Assembly (NCBI RefSeq): GCF_001457025.1
Contig: NZ_KQ758599.1
Location: forward strand, 496,001-560,000
From: Pseudarthrobacter enclensis
GTDB taxonomy: Bacteria; Actinomycetota; Actinomycetes; Actinomycetales; Micrococcaceae
Direction: 5' to 3'
DNA length: 64,000 nucleotides
Of the stretch, positions 1 to 11,848 are shown piece after piece. The translations under genes and the position numbers were made by a program. The notes beneath the pieces were generated by a model. The model made no database searches. It was not told the origin of the DNA and saw nothing but the letters and a program-made list of their open reading frames with translations. How positions within the stretch are numbered: position 1 is the stretch's first letter; the number at the start of each line of letters is the position of its first letter.

Positions 1-924
1 TGTGACTCCAGCAACCAGATCGTCCTGGAATCCATGAGCTTCCCGGAGCCCGTGATCTCCGTTGCGATCGAGCCGAACACCAAGGGTGACCAGGAGAAGC
101 TCTCCACGGCCATCCAGAAGCTCTCCGCTGAGGACCCCACCTTCCAGGTGTCCCTCAACGAAGACACCGGCCAGACCATCATCGCCGGCATGGGCGAGCT
201 CCACCTGGACATCCTGGTGGACCGCATGCGCCGCGAATTCAAGGTCGAGGCCAACGTGGGCAAGCCGCAGGTGGCCTACCGCGAAACCATCAAGCGTGCC
301 GTGGAGCGCCACGACTACACGCACAAGAAGCAGACCGGTGGGTCGGGCCAGTTCGCAAAGGTCCAGATCGCCATCGAGCCGCTGGACACCGCCGAGGGCG
401 AGCTGTACGAGTTCGAGAACAAGGTCACCGGTGGCCGCGTTCCCCGCGAGTACATCCCGTCTGTTGACGCAGGCATCCAGGATGCGCTGAACGACGGCGT
501 CCTGGCCGGCTACCCGGTGGTGGGCATCAAGGCAACGCTGATCGATGGCGCTTACCACGATGTCGACTCCTCTGAAATGGCCTTCAAGATCGCCGGTCGC
601 ATGGCGTTCAAGGAAGCTGCGAAGAAGGCGAACCCGGTCCTGCTCGAACCGCTGATGGACGTCGAGGTGCGTACCCCTGAGGAATACATGGGTGACGTTA
701 TCGGCGACCTGAACTCCCGCCGTGGCCAGATGCAGTCCATGGAAGACGCTGCAGGCGTCAAGGTTGTGCGCGCCCACGTGCCGCTGTCCGGCATGTTCGG
801 ATACATCGGCGACCTGCGGTCCAAGACCCAGGGCCGTGCTGTGTACTCCATGACGTTCAACAGCTACGCGGAGGTCCCGAAGGCTGTCGCCGACGAGATC
901 ATCCAGAAGAGCCGCGGCGAGTAG
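1..924 (+). CDS. fusA: Elongation factor G, C-terminal part (5' end outside window)
   Basis: The reading frame is open from base 1 and ends with TAG at 922-924, giving the last 307 residues of a protein that is usually about 700 aa. EF-G is the GTPase that drives ribosomal translocation and, with RRF, ribosome recycling. The visible part covers the end of domain III, domain IV (the segment around [13 protein letters not shown], which reaches the decoding site) and domain V ([20 protein letters not shown]). The GTPase domain lies upstream of the window. It is followed by tuf, the usual str-operon order, though a 261-nt gap and a separate tuf promoter lie between them. No frameshift is visible. 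Confidence 0.97.
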   Translation, partial: CDSSNQIVLESMSFPEPVISVAIEPNTKGDQEKLSTAIQKLSAEDPTFQVSLNEDTGQTIIAGMGELHLDILVDRMRREFKVEANVGKPQVAYRETIKRAVERHDYTHKKQTGGSGQFAKVQIAIEPLDTAEGELYEFENKVTGGRVPREYIPSVDAGIQDALNDGVLAGYPVVGIKATLIDGAYHDVDSSEMAFKIAGRMAFKEAAKKANPVLLEPLMDVEVRTPEEYMGDVIGDLNSRRGQMQSMEDAAGVKVVRAHVPLSGMFGYIGDLRSKTQGRAVYSMTFNSYAEVPKAVADEIIQKSRGE

Positions 925-1087
925 TCCGTACAGGGCTCTCAAAGCGAACACCTCGGGTGCGTGACCGGAAACGGGCAGCGCAGCCGGTGCAGGTGGCCGG
1001 GGCGGACCGGACCAGGTCCGGAATCCCCGTCCCGGCCCCCTGTACGAGCAGGTTCAGGGGATTACTATTAGTTCCTGGATCCGCAAT

Positions 1088-1116
1088 TTCACCAATCCAA
1101 AGCCCCCAAGTAGACT
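1088..1116 (+). promoter_or_regulatory. Predicted tuf promoter
   Basis: TTCACC at 1088-1093 (4 of 6 matches to TTGACA) and TAGACT at 1111-1116 (TANNNT type) are separated by exactly 17 nt. A start near 1123 would give a leader of about 60 nt before the tuf GTG. This lets tuf be expressed more strongly than fusA. The rest of the fusA-tuf gap shows only a short palindrome at 1007-1021 and no gene. Confidence 0.6.
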
Positions 1117-1185
1117 TGCCTGAGTTTCTGCCGCGAGAAGCGCGGCCGAAAGGCAAGCCATTTGAAAACGTTCTAGGAGGAACCT

Positions 1186-2376
<1,191 letters not shown>

Positions 2377-2430
2377 TTTCTTGCTGATCACCGGTTGCCC
2401 GGAATCCTGTTCCGGGTAATCCACAGAAAG

Positions 2431-2462
2431 CCCCGCTGCCGTGTGCAGCGGGGTTTTCTTTT
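2431..2462 (+). terminator. Intrinsic terminator of tuf
   Basis: A perfect 9-bp GC-rich stem (CCCCGCTGC/GCAGCGGGG) with a 5-nt loop is followed by TTTTCTTTT. It lies 54 nt after the tuf stop and separates tuf from the membrane-protein gene. Confidence 0.93.
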
Positions 2463-2524
2463 GCTACCGTTAATCCAGTCATTGGATAAATCTGAGACAC
2501 CCTCTTACTCTGAAAGGCCTTGCC

Positions 2525-5500
2525 ATGCAGGACGACTCCTACGAAGCGGGCTACCGGGCAGGCCACCTGCAGGGCTGGAAGGATGCCATGGCCAAGGTCG
2601 CGGAGGGCCGGGACCTGGAATCACCGGTGATACCCCCGGCCCAGGTTGCCGCGCCGGCGCAGGTGGTCAGGGTCGCACCGCCTTTCCCGGCTGTCCCGTC
2701 CGCCAAGCAGTCTGCGCCCGCACCTGCGTGGGCCGCGGAACCATCCGCACGTACCGTCAGCCGTCCGGCGGCGGTGTCGGCGGGTGCCGGGCCAACGCCT
2801 ACAGAGGCCAAGCGCCGCCCGCAGGCCCATGCCCGGAACGGCCAAGGGACTGCGGGGTTCCGTCCGGTGGTGACCGAGGCTGAGTTGAAGGCGCGGCGTG
2901 AGCGGCGCGACCGCCAGAACATCAATGTCACCCTTTATGTTGCAAGCCTCCTGCTGGTGGCAGCCGCGGCGCTGTTCATCGGCACAGGGCTGCCGCCCAT
3001 GATGAAGTTCGCGGGGGTCTGCTCCGTGGCCGTTCTGTTCTACGGCGCAGGCTTCCTCCTGCACCACCGGGTTCCCCGGCTCAAGCCGGCAGCCGTGGCG
3101 TTCACCGGCACGGGTTTGGCCATGGCGCCGGTTACAGGCCTGGCGCTCTACAGTTTCGTCTGGGCCAACGGGGCGGGGGCATGGCTGGCCACCTCGGTGA
3201 TAGGCACGCTTGCTTACATCGCTGCCGCCCTCAGGCTGGAAAGCAGGGTGCTGGCGTACCTGTCCCTGACTTTCCTGATCTCCACGGCGTGGTCAGGGAT
3301 GGCGGTGCTCGGTGCGGCCCTGGTCTGGTACTTCGTGGTGCTCATCGCCCTTGCCTCACTCTTCACGTTGCTCAGCCTTGGAAGGCCGGGCTGGTTGCCC
3401 CCACTTTTCCTGAAGCCGCTCGTGACCCTGCACCCCGTCGTGGTGCCGGCGGTTGCCGTGGCCGCCACGTTCCTGTTGAACATCAGCCTTGGCCAGTACG
3501 CGCTCATCCTCGGACTCTGCGGCCTCTACTTCGCCGCTGTTGCCGCTGTTCGAGCGGCACCCCACAGGCTTCCCAACTTCTATGCTGCACGGGCGTCGCT
3601 GACCGTTTCTGCGTCCGTGGCGATCCTCGAGCTTACAGACAACGTCAGGGACGGGCTGTTCACGGCCGCGGCCATGCTCGCGGTGCAGTCCATCGGCGTA
3701 GCCACCCTCGGCCCACGGTTGGACACCTGGCTCCCGGGCCGCCGGACGGCAAGCGCCGTTGGTGCCGCGGATTCGGTGTCCGCACAGCCGCAGCTGACGT
3801 CTTCCCGGTGGCGTCCGGATGCCGTCGCAACGCACGCGCTGCAGGGGGTGGCAACCGCAGCCATTGCCGGCATCAGCATTGTCAGTGCCATCGCTGCCTC
3901 GTGGGTGCCCAACACGGCCGCCGTGCCACTCGGGGTTCCGGTGCTGATCTTGCTGGTCACCAGCTTTATCCTGGCCGCCCGGATCGCAGGTTCCGCTGAG
4001 CTCCTGCCGTTCGCCTCGCTGCTGCTGGCCCTGATGGCCAGCCGGGTGATGGGGGAGTGGGAATTCGCCCTGATGGTCATCGGAGCAGCCGCCCTGTGGA
4101 TTGTCAGGGCCCTGCGCGCGGGCGGAGCCCGGCGGCAGGTGCTGCTGCTCAACGCTCGGCTGGCCGCCACGGTGGCCGTTCCCGCGGTGACGGCGGCCGT
4201 GGCAGAAGGCCGGACGCAGGGGCAGGCCGTCTGGTTCAGCCTCGTCGCTGCCGCCGCAGCCCAGCAACTGCTGTCATCGCTCCTGCAGCGCGGCGGCCGC
4301 CCGGCCATGGCGCCGCAGACAACCCTTCTCGGGTTCTCGGCCGCCGGCACAATTGGCGTGGCCGTCCTCTCGGAGCTGGAGGCTGGACTTGGCAGGCCCC
4401 TGACGTGGGCCGCAATCCTCATCCAGCTTGCCGCGGCGGCCGGAGTGGGGCTGCTGCTGGTCCGGTCAAGGCAGGAAGGTTCTGCCTGGACTCCACGCAT
4501 GGGGGAAGTGCTGCCTCCGGTTGTCGCCGCGGTCATGGTGGTCTTCGCCTTCAGTTGGGTCTCGTCCGGAGGCGGCAACCTGGCCCTGGCCATCGTTGTC
4601 AGCTACCTTGCCGGCACTGCCCTTCGGTTGCGGCCCCGGCTGCACCGTTGGGCATATTGGTGGCTCGCCCGTGCTGCCGCCACTGTGCTGACGCTGACTG
4701 CGTTCGATGAACTGGTTAACACTGCCGGTGTACCGGCAGTGTTGGGGGAGGTGCTCCGGCCCGGCACTGTGCTGGTGGCCGTGCTCGCCGTCCAAATGGC
4801 CGTGGTGCTGTTGTCCTTCAGGCTTGGTCGGGCACCAGGTGGTATCGCCGCGGACGCCGGTGCTGTCCTGGCAGTCCAGATCATCGGGTGTGCGCTCCTG
4901 TGGCCACTCTCCGAAGGCAGCTGGCAGCATGTGCTGGTCCCTGCCCTTGCTGCGACCTCCGCTGCCGCGGCCGCTGTCGTCCTCCGGAGCGGGCGCGGGA
5001 GTGCCTGGTATGCCCCGGCGGCGTTCTTTGCATTGACAGGGCTTTCCTTGGGCAACCCCGCCGCAGTGGAGGTCCAGCTCGGCATCTTCGCAGCATTGGC
5101 CGCGGTGATGGTGGCCGCAGCCCCGCACGCGACGGCCAAGGGCGCCTATTTCGTGGCCGCAAGGATCCTCACGGCCACTCTTGCGGTCGTCCTCAGCTAC
5201 GATATTTCGGCGTCCCCGGACGTTGTCTCAGTGACCTTCGCAGGTGTCCTCGCCGCACAGCATGGAGTCCGGTGGCTGATGCGGTCCCGCATGACGACGG
5301 TCCCGTTCCAGCAGGCGGCAGTATGGATTACGCTCGCAGGCCAGACCGCCCTTCCGCTGGCGTATTTTGTGGAGCAGGGAAGAAGCGGCGACGACGCCGA
5401 ACGCTGGATACTGCTGCTGGAAGCAGGGCTGCTGCTCGCCTCAGCCATCGTTGCGCGGTACTCGTTCCTGGCCCGTGGGGCCTTGTACTTCGGGGCTTTC

Positions 5501-6655
5501 GCACTGCTTGCGGCGGTGCTCACGCTGAGTCCGCTGGTCCTGCGGGAGCCAGCCGTCCTGGACTACACGGGCACGGCGCTGGTCCTGCTGTCCCTGGCGG
5601 TTGCTGCCGCCGGAACCGGTGTGGTGCTGGCCCGGCGGCTGCGCGCCCCGGACGGCTCCGAACGCTGGTTGTGGCTCACAACGGCCCTTGGTTTCACCCT
5701 GACCGCATTGCTCCTCGCCGGGGTGGCCGAGCCTTGGATTGCCGGCTCAGCCGTACTGGTCCTGGCCGGTGTGCTCTTCTGTGCTGCACACACGGAGGAC
5801 TCTGCCGCACTCTACGCACCGGCGTCGGCAGCAGTCCTGGCCGGCACATTCATGGTTGCCGCGGAGCTTCCGGCCGCAGCCCCCGGCGTCTGGGCGGGCT
5901 ATGTGCCCTGGCTCAGCGCCGCTGCGGCGGGAATCGCCCTGTATGGGGTCCGGACCGCCAGGCCGGACACAGCAGGGTCGGATCCCTGGCGCCGATGGTC
6001 GCTGGCCGGCGGGGCGTTTGCTGGCCTGGTCCTGGCAGCCCTGGCGGGGCTTCCGGCCGATGCGACAGCCTGGGCGGCAGCGGCTGCCCTGGGTGCGGCG
6101 GCCGGCGTGGCTGTCGTGGAGGTACCGCCGGCGGTCCGCCGGACGGTTGCGGAAGCGGGGGCCCTTGTGGTCCTCGCCGGTGTGCAGAGGGCGGCGATCT
6201 TCGATCTGGACAGTGTGGTGGGACCGGCGGCTGGACTGCCGGATCCATTCTGGGTGGCCCAGTGGTACGTGGTGCTCGGCGCCGTGATTGCAGCCCTTCG
6301 GTACTACTCCGGCCAGGCAGGGGCCGGCCGCGCGGTTGGAATCGCCGCGGCGTCCCTGCTGACCGTGTCCGGGGCCGGCACCGTGTTCGGCGGCAGCACC
6401 GCCCAACAGCTGTGGCTCCTTGTGATGCTTGCCCTGGTGTTGGTCGCCGGGCTTGTGGCCAGTGACAAAGTGTTCGTCAGATGGGGAGCCGCCGGCGTTG
6501 CCGCCTGCATCCTGTGGGCCATGCGGGGGTACACGTTCGCACTGCTGGCGCTGATCGCCGTCGGGCTCATTGCCTTTGCCGTGTGGCGCCTGAACCGGAC
6601 CTCCGGCGTTGAGCAGCAGGCCGGCAAGGACACCCCCGCCCGGGACGTGCCCTGA
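2525..6655 (+). CDS. Very large polytopic membrane protein, function unknown
   Basis: This 1376-residue protein starts at ATG 2525, with an AAAGG-type ribosome binding site about 8 nt upstream. Residues 1 to about 130 are hydrophilic and Pro/Ala-rich, ending in a charged stretch (KARRERRDRQ), so the N terminus is probably cytoplasmic. The rest is an almost unbroken series of hydrophobic Ala/Leu/Val-rich segments separated by short basic or acidic loops, consistent with roughly 30 or more membrane spans. The first spans (LYVASLLLVAAAALFIGTG, then AAVAFTGTGLAMAPVTGLAL) resemble the start of DUF2339/DUF2157-type multi-spanning proteins, but I cannot assign the family. No catalytic or nucleotide-binding motif is visible. 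It is followed 29 nt later by a 41-aa single-pass peptide. Confidence 0.85.
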   Translation: MQDDSYEAGYRAGHLQGWKDAMAKVAEGRDLESPVIPPAQVAAPAQVVRVAPPFPAVPSAKQSAPAPAWAAEPSARTVSRPAAVSAGAGPTPTEAKRRPQAHARNGQGTAGFRPVVTEAELKARRERRDRQNINVTLYVASLLLVAAAALFIGTGLPPMMKFAGVCSVAVLFYGAGFLLHHRVPRLKPAAVAFTGTGLAMAPVTGLALYSFVWANGAGAWLATSVIGTLAYIAAALRLESRVLAYLSLTFLISTAWSGMAVLGAALVWYFVVLIALASLFTLLSLGRPGWLPPLFLKPLVTLHPVVVPAVAVAATFLLNISLGQYALILGLCGLYFAAVAAVRAAPHRLPNFYAARASLTVSASVAILELTDNVRDGLFTAAAMLAVQSIGVATLGPRLDTWLPGRRTASAVGAADSVSAQPQLTSSRWRPDAVATHALQGVATAAIAGISIVSAIAASWVPNTAAVPLGVPVLILLVTSFILAARIAGSAELLPFASLLLALMASRVMGEWEFALMVIGAAALWIVRALRAGGARRQVLLLNARLAATVAVPAVTAAVAEGRTQGQAVWFSLVAAAAAQQLLSSLLQRGGRPAMAPQTTLLGFSAAGTIGVAVLSELEAGLGRPLTWAAILIQLAAAAGVGLLLVRSRQEGSAWTPRMGEVLPPVVAAVMVVFAFSWVSSGGGNLALAIVVSYLAGTALRLRPRLHRWAYWWLARAAATVLTLTAFDELVNTAGVPAVLGEVLRPGTVLVAVLAVQMAVVLLSFRLGRAPGGIAADAGAVLAVQIIGCALLWPLSEGSWQHVLVPALAATSAAAAAVVLRSGRGSAWYAPAAFFALTGLSLGNPAAVEVQLGIFAALAAVMVAAAPHATAKGAYFVAARILTATLAVVLSYDISASPDVVSVTFAGVLAAQHGVRWLMRSRMTTVPFQQAAVWITLAGQTALPLAYFVEQGRSGDDAERWILLLEAGLLLASAIVARYSFLARGALYFGAFALLAAVLTLSPLVLREPAVLDYTGTALVLLSLAVAAAGTGVVLARRLRAPDGSERWLWLTTALGFTLTALLLAGVAEPWIAGSAVLVLAGVLFCAAHTEDSAALYAPASAAVLAGTFMVAAELPAAAPGVWAGYVPWLSAAAAGIALYGVRTARPDTAGSDPWRRWSLAGGAFAGLVLAALAGLPADATAWAAAAALGAAAGVAVVEVPPAVRRTVAEAGALVVLAGVQRAAIFDLDSVVGPAAGLPDPFWVAQWYVVLGAVIAALRYYSGQAGAGRAVGIAAASLLTVSGAGTVFGGSTAQQLWLLVMLALVLVAGLVASDKVFVRWGAAGVAACILWAMRGYTFALLALIAVGLIAFAVWRLNRTSGVEQQAGKDTPARDVP

Positions 6656-6684
6656 TACTGTTGCAGCGTTGAGAGGAGTTCATC

Positions 6685-6810
6685 ATGGGATGGCTGATTT
6701 TCCTGATCATCGCCGCAGCCGTCGTGGCCGGTGTCTTCTGGGCCAGGAAGCACTTCCGGCACGAGATAGAGCGGGCCAAGCGGATCAACCGGGCCAACCG
6801 GAACCAGTAG
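6685..6810 (+). CDS. 41-aa single-pass membrane peptide, unknown function
   Basis: ATG 6685 is preceded by GAGAGGAG at about 8 nt spacing. The 41-residue product has one hydrophobic span (residues about 3-19, WLIFLIIAAAVVAGVFW) followed by a strongly basic tail (RKHFRHEIERAKRINRANRNQ), which predicts N-out/C-in topology. It lies 29 nt after the large membrane-protein gene on the same strand, so it is probably co-transcribed and could be a small partner of that protein. The ribosome binding site and the hydrophobic-then-basic layout support a real gene; function is unknown. Confidence 0.7.
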   Translation: MGWLIFLIIAAAVVAGVFWARKHFRHEIERAKRINRANRNQ

Positions 6811-6893
6811 GGCAGCCAGCCGGCGGCCTGCAGCCATACGAGGCCCCGGCGGCTGCTTTGGTTCAGCTTTTCCCTCTTTGAGGGCCCCTCCTT

Positions 6894-8348
6894 TCAGCTG
6901 CCGCCGGACTTCCGCCGTGCACGTGAAAGCGCCTGGTACCAGTAGAACGATTGCTTGGGAGTACGTTCCTGGCTGGCGAAGTCCACGTGCACCAGCCCGA
7001 ACCGTTGGGAGTACCCCGCCGCCCACTCGAAGTTATCCATCAGGGTCCACACGTAGTAGCCGCGGAGGTCCACTCCGGCGGCGATGCCGCCCGGAGCGGT
7101 TGCTTCCAGGGCCGCCCCGAGGTGTGAGGCCAGGTAGTCAACCCTCTCGCCGTCCTGCAACGTGCCGGAGACCGTATCCGGTTCAGGAAAGCTGGCGCCG
7201 CCCTCGGTGATATAGACCGGGGGCAGGGCATCGCCGTACCGGTCCCGCATCTCCTTCAGCAGGATCCCAAGGTAGGCGGGAGCAACGGGCCAGCCAAAGC
7301 CCGTGTTGGCCATCTCGGGGTAGCCCACCTCGTGGAAGGGCAGCCGGGCGACTGCCTTGTGCATGTCCGCCGGGATGGCTGCAGTACCCTGCCCGATCGC
7401 TACCTTGACGGGGAAATAGTAGTTGAGCCCGTAGAAGTCGAGTGGCTGATGGATCGTGCGGAGGTCCGCGTCGGAAATGCGCCCAATGGACCGGAGCCAG
7501 GGGCGCGCGTATATCGGCAGCCGGGGATACCGGCCCAGCAGGACCGGATCTGCGTAGATCCTGTTCATCAGCAGGTCGTAAAGGTGCGCCACCAGCCGGT
7601 CGCCGACCTTTCGGGATGCTGCACGCACGGGTGCGTGCAGATTCGTTACGCCAATCCCGCCTTTCACGCCGGCTGCGCGGAGGGCCTGCGCGCCGAGGCC
7701 ATGCGCGAGGAGCTGATGATGGATGGACGGAAGGGCGTCAAACATCAGCGCCCTGCCCGGGGCGTGGACGCCGAGGGCATAGCCGTTCAGCGTTACGGAA
7801 ACAGGTTCGTTGAGCGTCACCCACTGGGTTACCCGGTCCCCATAGCGGTCACCGGCGGCTGCCGCGTAGTCGCCGAAGCGTTCCGCGGTTTCCCGGTTGA
7901 GCCAGCCGCCGCGGTGCTCCAACGGCAGCGGCGTGTCCCAATGGTAAAGGGTGGCCATGGGTGCAATGCCGGCTTCGAGCAGCTGGTCGATGAGCCGGTC
8001 ATAGAAATCCAGGCCCTCGGGGTTCAGTCTTCCGCGGCCGTCCGGCTGGATCCTGGGCCACGCGAGGGAGAACCGGTAGGAATCCACGCCAAGCTCCTTG
8101 AGCAGCGCTACGTCCTCCGGAAGCCTGTTGTAATGGTCGCAGGCCACGGCAGGGGAGTGGCCGTCGACGATGGCACCCGGCTTCTGGGCGAAGGCATCCC
8201 AGCCGGACGGGCCGCGGCCCCCGTCCGCGAGGGCTCCTTCAATCTGGAACGCCGCTGCAGCCACTCCCAGGGTGAAAGACGGCGGCATCCGGCTGGCCAG
8301 TGCGGTGACGGATTCAGTGCTTTCCAGCGTCATTCCCCCATCTTCCAT
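6894..8348 (-). CDS. Glycoside hydrolase family 1 beta-glucosidase
   Basis: A 484-residue protein of normal GH1 length that should hydrolyse beta-glucosides or similar disaccharides by a retaining mechanism. Visible motifs are the N-terminal FTLGVAAAAFQIEGA, the acid/base Glu in TLNEP (residue about 172), the nucleophile Glu in YITEGG (residue about 378) and WTLMDNFEWAAGY near the C terminus. The usual TENG signature reads TEGG here. There is no signal peptide, so it is probably cytoplasmic and acts on imported sugars. A second ATG five codons in (MTLESTES) is an alternative start, since no clear ribosome binding site precedes the first. It runs divergently from the S10 operon, with a possible LacI-type operator upstream. 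Confidence 0.92.
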   Translation of the reverse strand: MEDGGMTLESTESVTALASRMPPSFTLGVAAAAFQIEGALADGGRGPSGWDAFAQKPGAIVDGHSPAVACDHYNRLPEDVALLKELGVDSYRFSLAWPRIQPDGRGRLNPEGLDFYDRLIDQLLEAGIAPMATLYHWDTPLPLEHRGGWLNRETAERFGDYAAAAGDRYGDRVTQWVTLNEPVSVTLNGYALGVHAPGRALMFDALPSIHHQLLAHGLGAQALRAAGVKGGIGVTNLHAPVRAASRKVGDRLVAHLYDLLMNRIYADPVLLGRYPRLPIYARPWLRSIGRISDADLRTIHQPLDFYGLNYYFPVKVAIGQGTAAIPADMHKAVARLPFHEVGYPEMANTGFGWPVAPAYLGILLKEMRDRYGDALPPVYITEGGASFPEPDTVSGTLQDGERVDYLASHLGAALEATAPGGIAAGVDLRGYYVWTLMDNFEWAAGYSQRFGLVHVDFASQERTPKQSFYWYQALSRARRKSGGS

Positions 8349-8742
8349 TCGCCGGGCGGCGGGGGCAATGGCCCGCGCGGGCTTCTGCCCTGGCAGGGGT
8401 GGGAGGCGATTGGCATCTGCCGCAGATTTCCGGCATACTAGATGAGTTGTTCAAGCGCTTCTTCGTGTCCCGATCCGGATAATGCCGGGTGTCAGGGTCC
8501 AAGTTGAAGCCCAAACATAACCCACCCCAATGGAAAATGCGGATTTGTATGCGTGGACAGCGCGACACGCCCGACCGCGGGGGTCGGTTGCGCCGGCAAG
8601 GTGAGGAACCCGGATTCATCCGGATTCAGTTTGTGCGGCGGATGGTGGTTACGACCTCAAATGCTTCGGCAGCCATACAACAGGAAAGTGAACAGGGCAG
8701 CCCTAACCAGGGGAAGCACAGACTGAAAGAGAGTCAGGCGAC
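8349..8742. other. Divergent intergenic region between GH1 gene and S10 operon
   Basis: These 394 bases contain no convincing gene. They must hold the minus-strand promoter of the beta-glucosidase gene and the plus-strand promoter and leader of rpsJ. Visible items are a palindrome AAGCGCTT at 8453-8460 and a short stem CCGACC/GGTCGG near 8570-8586. I could not place a convincing -35/-10 pair for either direction. Confidence 0.6.
8453..8460. promoter_or_regulatory. Possible LacI-family operator upstream of the beta-glucosidase gene
   Basis: AAGCGCTT is an 8-bp palindrome with the AGCGCT core typical of LacI-family operators that control sugar genes in actinobacteria. It lies 105 bp upstream of the GH1 start and just upstream of a TAGTAT element on the minus strand. 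The outer arms match poorly and no LacI-type regulator gene is in the window. Confidence 0.3.
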
Positions 8743-9051
8743 ATGGCGGGACAAAAAATCCGCATCCGGCTGAAGTCATACGACCACGAGGTCATTGACG
8801 TTTCAGCACGGAAGATCGTTGAGACGGTCACGCGCGCAGGCGCAACGGTAGTGGGCCCCGTGCCGCTGCCCACGGAGAAGAACGTGTACTGCGTTATCCG
8901 CTCTCCGCACAAGTACAAGGACAGCCGCGAGCACTTTGAAATGCGCACGCACAAGCGTCTTATCGACATCATCGATCCCACGCCGAAGGCCGTCGACTCG
9001 CTCATGCGCCTCGACCTGCCGGCTGACGTGAACATCGAAATCAAGCTGTAG
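8743..9051 (+). CDS. rpsJ: 30S ribosomal protein S10 (NusJ)
   Basis: The first gene of the S10 operon encodes a 102-aa protein of normal length. S10 sits in the 30S head and also acts as NusE in NusB-dependent antitermination. Recognisable segments are [14 protein letters not shown] at the N terminus, GPVPLPT near residue 40 and the loop [22 protein letters not shown] 8743 is supported by GAGAGTCAGG just upstream and by the conserved start [12 protein letters not shown]. rplC follows after 17 nt. Confidence 0.98.
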
Positions 9052-9068
9052 GGAGGTGCTGAGAAACT

Positions 9069-9719
9069 ATGACCGCAACCCGTAACGTAAAGGGCCTGCT
9101 GGGCACGAAGCTCGGCATGACCCAGGTCTGGGACGAGAACAACAAGCTCATCCCCGTCACTGTGGTCCAGGCAGACTCGAACGTCATCACCCAGCTGCGC
9201 AACGCTGAGACCGATGGCTACGTCGCCGTTCAGATCGGCTACGGCCAGATCGATCCCCGCAAGGTCACCAAGCCGCTGGCTGGTCACTTTGAGAAGGCAG
9301 GCGTCACGCCTCGCCGCCACGTCGTCGAACTCCGTACCGCAGATGCTGCCGAGTACGAGCTGGGCCAGGAGCTGTCCGTTGAGCTCTTCGCCGCCGGCCA
9401 GAAGATCGACGTCATCGGCACCACCAAGGGTAAGGGCTTCGCCGGTGTTATGAAGCGTCACGGCTTCTCCGGTGTCGGTGCTTCCCACGGTGCACACAAG
9501 AACCACCGTAAGCCCGGTTCCATCGGTGGCGCATCCACCCCGAGCCGCGTCTTCAAGGGCATGAGAATGGCCGGCCGCATGGGCGCCGTTCGCCACACCA
9601 CGCTGAACCTCACGGTCCACGCGGTTGACGTCGAGAAGTCGCTGCTCCTGATCAAGGGTGCCGTTCCCGGTGCCCGCGGCCAGGTCGTCTTCGTACGCAC
9701 CGCCGTGAAGGGAGCCTAG
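9069..9719 (+). CDS. rplC: 50S ribosomal protein L3
   Basis: A 216-aa protein that binds 23S rRNA near the peptidyl transferase centre. The N terminus ([15 protein letters not shown]) and the finger loop ([14 protein letters not shown], then [15 protein letters not shown]) are clear, including the conserved Gln/Gly-rich tip region. ATG 9069 follows GGGAGGTGCTG. It is the second gene of the S10 operon, with rplD 4 nt downstream. Confidence 0.98.
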   Translation: MTATRNVKGLLGTKLGMTQVWDENNKLIPVTVVQADSNVITQLRNAETDGYVAVQIGYGQIDPRKVTKPLAGHFEKAGVTPRRHVVELRTADAAEYELGQELSVELFAAGQKIDVIGTTKGKGFAGVMKRHGFSGVGASHGAHKNHRKPGSIGGASTPSRVFKGMRMAGRMGAVRHTTLNLTVHAVDVEKSLLLIKGAVPGARGQVVFVRTAVKGA

Positions 9720-9723
9720 TTCA

Positions 9724-10344
9724 ATGGCTAACACTGTCCAGGTTGACCTGCCTGCCGAGATCTTCGACGTCCAGACCAACGTGCCGCTGCTGCACCAGGT
9801 TGTCGTTGCCCAGCTCGCTGCTGCTCGCCAGGGTACCCACAAGACCAAGACCCGCGCTGAAGTTTCCGGTGCAGGCCGCAAGCCGTTCAAGCAGAAGGGC
9901 ACCGGCCGCGCCCGTCAGGGTTCCATCCGTGCTCCGCACATGACCGGCGGTGGCATTGTCCACGGACCCACCCCGCGTGACTACAGCCAGCGGACCCCCA
10001 AGAAGATGATTGCTGCTGCCCTGCGCGGCGCACTGTCCGACCGGGCCCGCAACGGACGCATCCACGTTGTCGCCGAACTGGTTGAGGGCACCAAGCCTTC
10101 CGCCAAGGCCGCACTGGCAACGCTGCGCGGCGTTTCCGACCGCAAGAACCTGCTGGTCGTCATCGAGCGCGCCAACGATGTTGCTGCACTGTCCGTGCGC
10201 AACCTCGCCGATGTTCACGTTCTGTACGCAGACCAGCTGAACACCTACGACGTTCTCGTCTCTGACGACGTTGTCTTCACCAAGGCTGCTTACGAAGCAT
10301 TCGTTGCCGCTAAGGCAGCTAAGAACGAGGAGGATGCCAAGTGA
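9724..10344 (+). CDS. rplD: 50S ribosomal protein L4
   Basis: A 206-aa protein whose extended loop lines the peptide exit tunnel ([20 protein letters not shown], about residues 44-63). In E. coli L4 represses its own operon; nothing in the rpsJ leader here shows that this is conserved. Its TGA stop overlaps the GTG start of rplW (GTGA), which implies translational coupling. Confidence 0.98.
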   Translation: MANTVQVDLPAEIFDVQTNVPLLHQVVVAQLAAARQGTHKTKTRAEVSGAGRKPFKQKGTGRARQGSIRAPHMTGGGIVHGPTPRDYSQRTPKKMIAAALRGALSDRARNGRIHVVAELVEGTKPSAKAALATLRGVSDRKNLLVVIERANDVAALSVRNLADVHVLYADQLNTYDVLVSDDVVFTKAAYEAFVAAKAAKNEEDAK

Positions 10345-10646
10345 GTGCAGCCACCATCAAGGATCCCCGCGACGTCGTGCTTGCACCCGTCGTGTCGGAA
10401 AAGAGCTACGGCCTGATCGACGAGGGCAAGTACACCTTCCTGGTGGACCCCCGCTCGAACAAGACCGAGATCAAGCTGGCCGTGGAGAAGATCTTCTCCG
10501 TCAAGGTCGAATCGATCAACACCATCAACCGTGCCGGTAAGCGCAAGCGGACCAAATTCGGATGGGGTACCCGCAAGAACACCAAGCGTGCGATTGTCAC
10601 CCTCAAAGAAGGCACCATCGACATCTTCGGCGGTCCGCTCTCGTAG
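10341..10646 (+). CDS. rplW: 50S ribosomal protein L23
   Basis: A 101-aa protein located at the tunnel exit, where it docks SRP and trigger factor. Conserved segments are [19 protein letters not shown] and the basic loop [20 protein letters not shown]. It starts at GTG 10341, inside the rplD stop. rplB follows after 29 nt, with AACGAGGAA as its ribosome binding site. Confidence 0.98.
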   Translation: MSAATIKDPRDVVLAPVVSEKSYGLIDEGKYTFLVDPRSNKTEIKLAVEKIFSVKVESINTINRAGKRKRTKFGWGTRKNTKRAIVTLKEGTIDIFGGPLS

Positions 10647-10675
10647 CGGAGACCACTTTAACGAGGAAATAAATT

Positions 10676-11515
<840 letters not shown>

Positions 11516-11527
11516 GAGCCTGGACAC

Positions 11528-11809
11528 ATGCCACGCAGCCTGAAAAAAGGTCCTTTCGTCGACCAGCACCTCTTTGTGAAGGTAGCCAGGGAAAACGAAA
11601 AGGGCACCAAGAACGTCATCAAGACCTGGTCACGCCGTTCGATGATCATCCCCGACATGCTCGGGCACACGATCGCCGTACACGACGGACGCAAGCACAT
11701 CCCGGTGTTTGTCACCGAGTCGATGGTCGGGCACAAGCTCGGCGAATTCGCTCCCACGCGGACATTCCGCGGCCATGTCAAGGACGACCGTAAGGGCAAG
11801 CGCCGCTAA
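11528..11809 (+). CDS. rpsS: 30S ribosomal protein S19
   Basis: A 93-aa 30S head protein that contacts S13 and the A-site tRNA region. The sequence begins [15 protein letters not shown] and contains the conserved [20 protein letters not shown] and [23 protein letters not shown] precedes ATG 11528. A 39-nt gap leads to rplV. Confidence 0.98.
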   Translation: MPRSLKKGPFVDQHLFVKVARENEKGTKNVIKTWSRRSMIIPDMLGHTIAVHDGRKHIPVFVTESMVGHKLGEFAPTRTFRGHVKDDRKGKRR

Positions 11810-11848
11810 GGCGCCTGCACTTACGTCAAAGACGAGAGAAGGAAAGCA

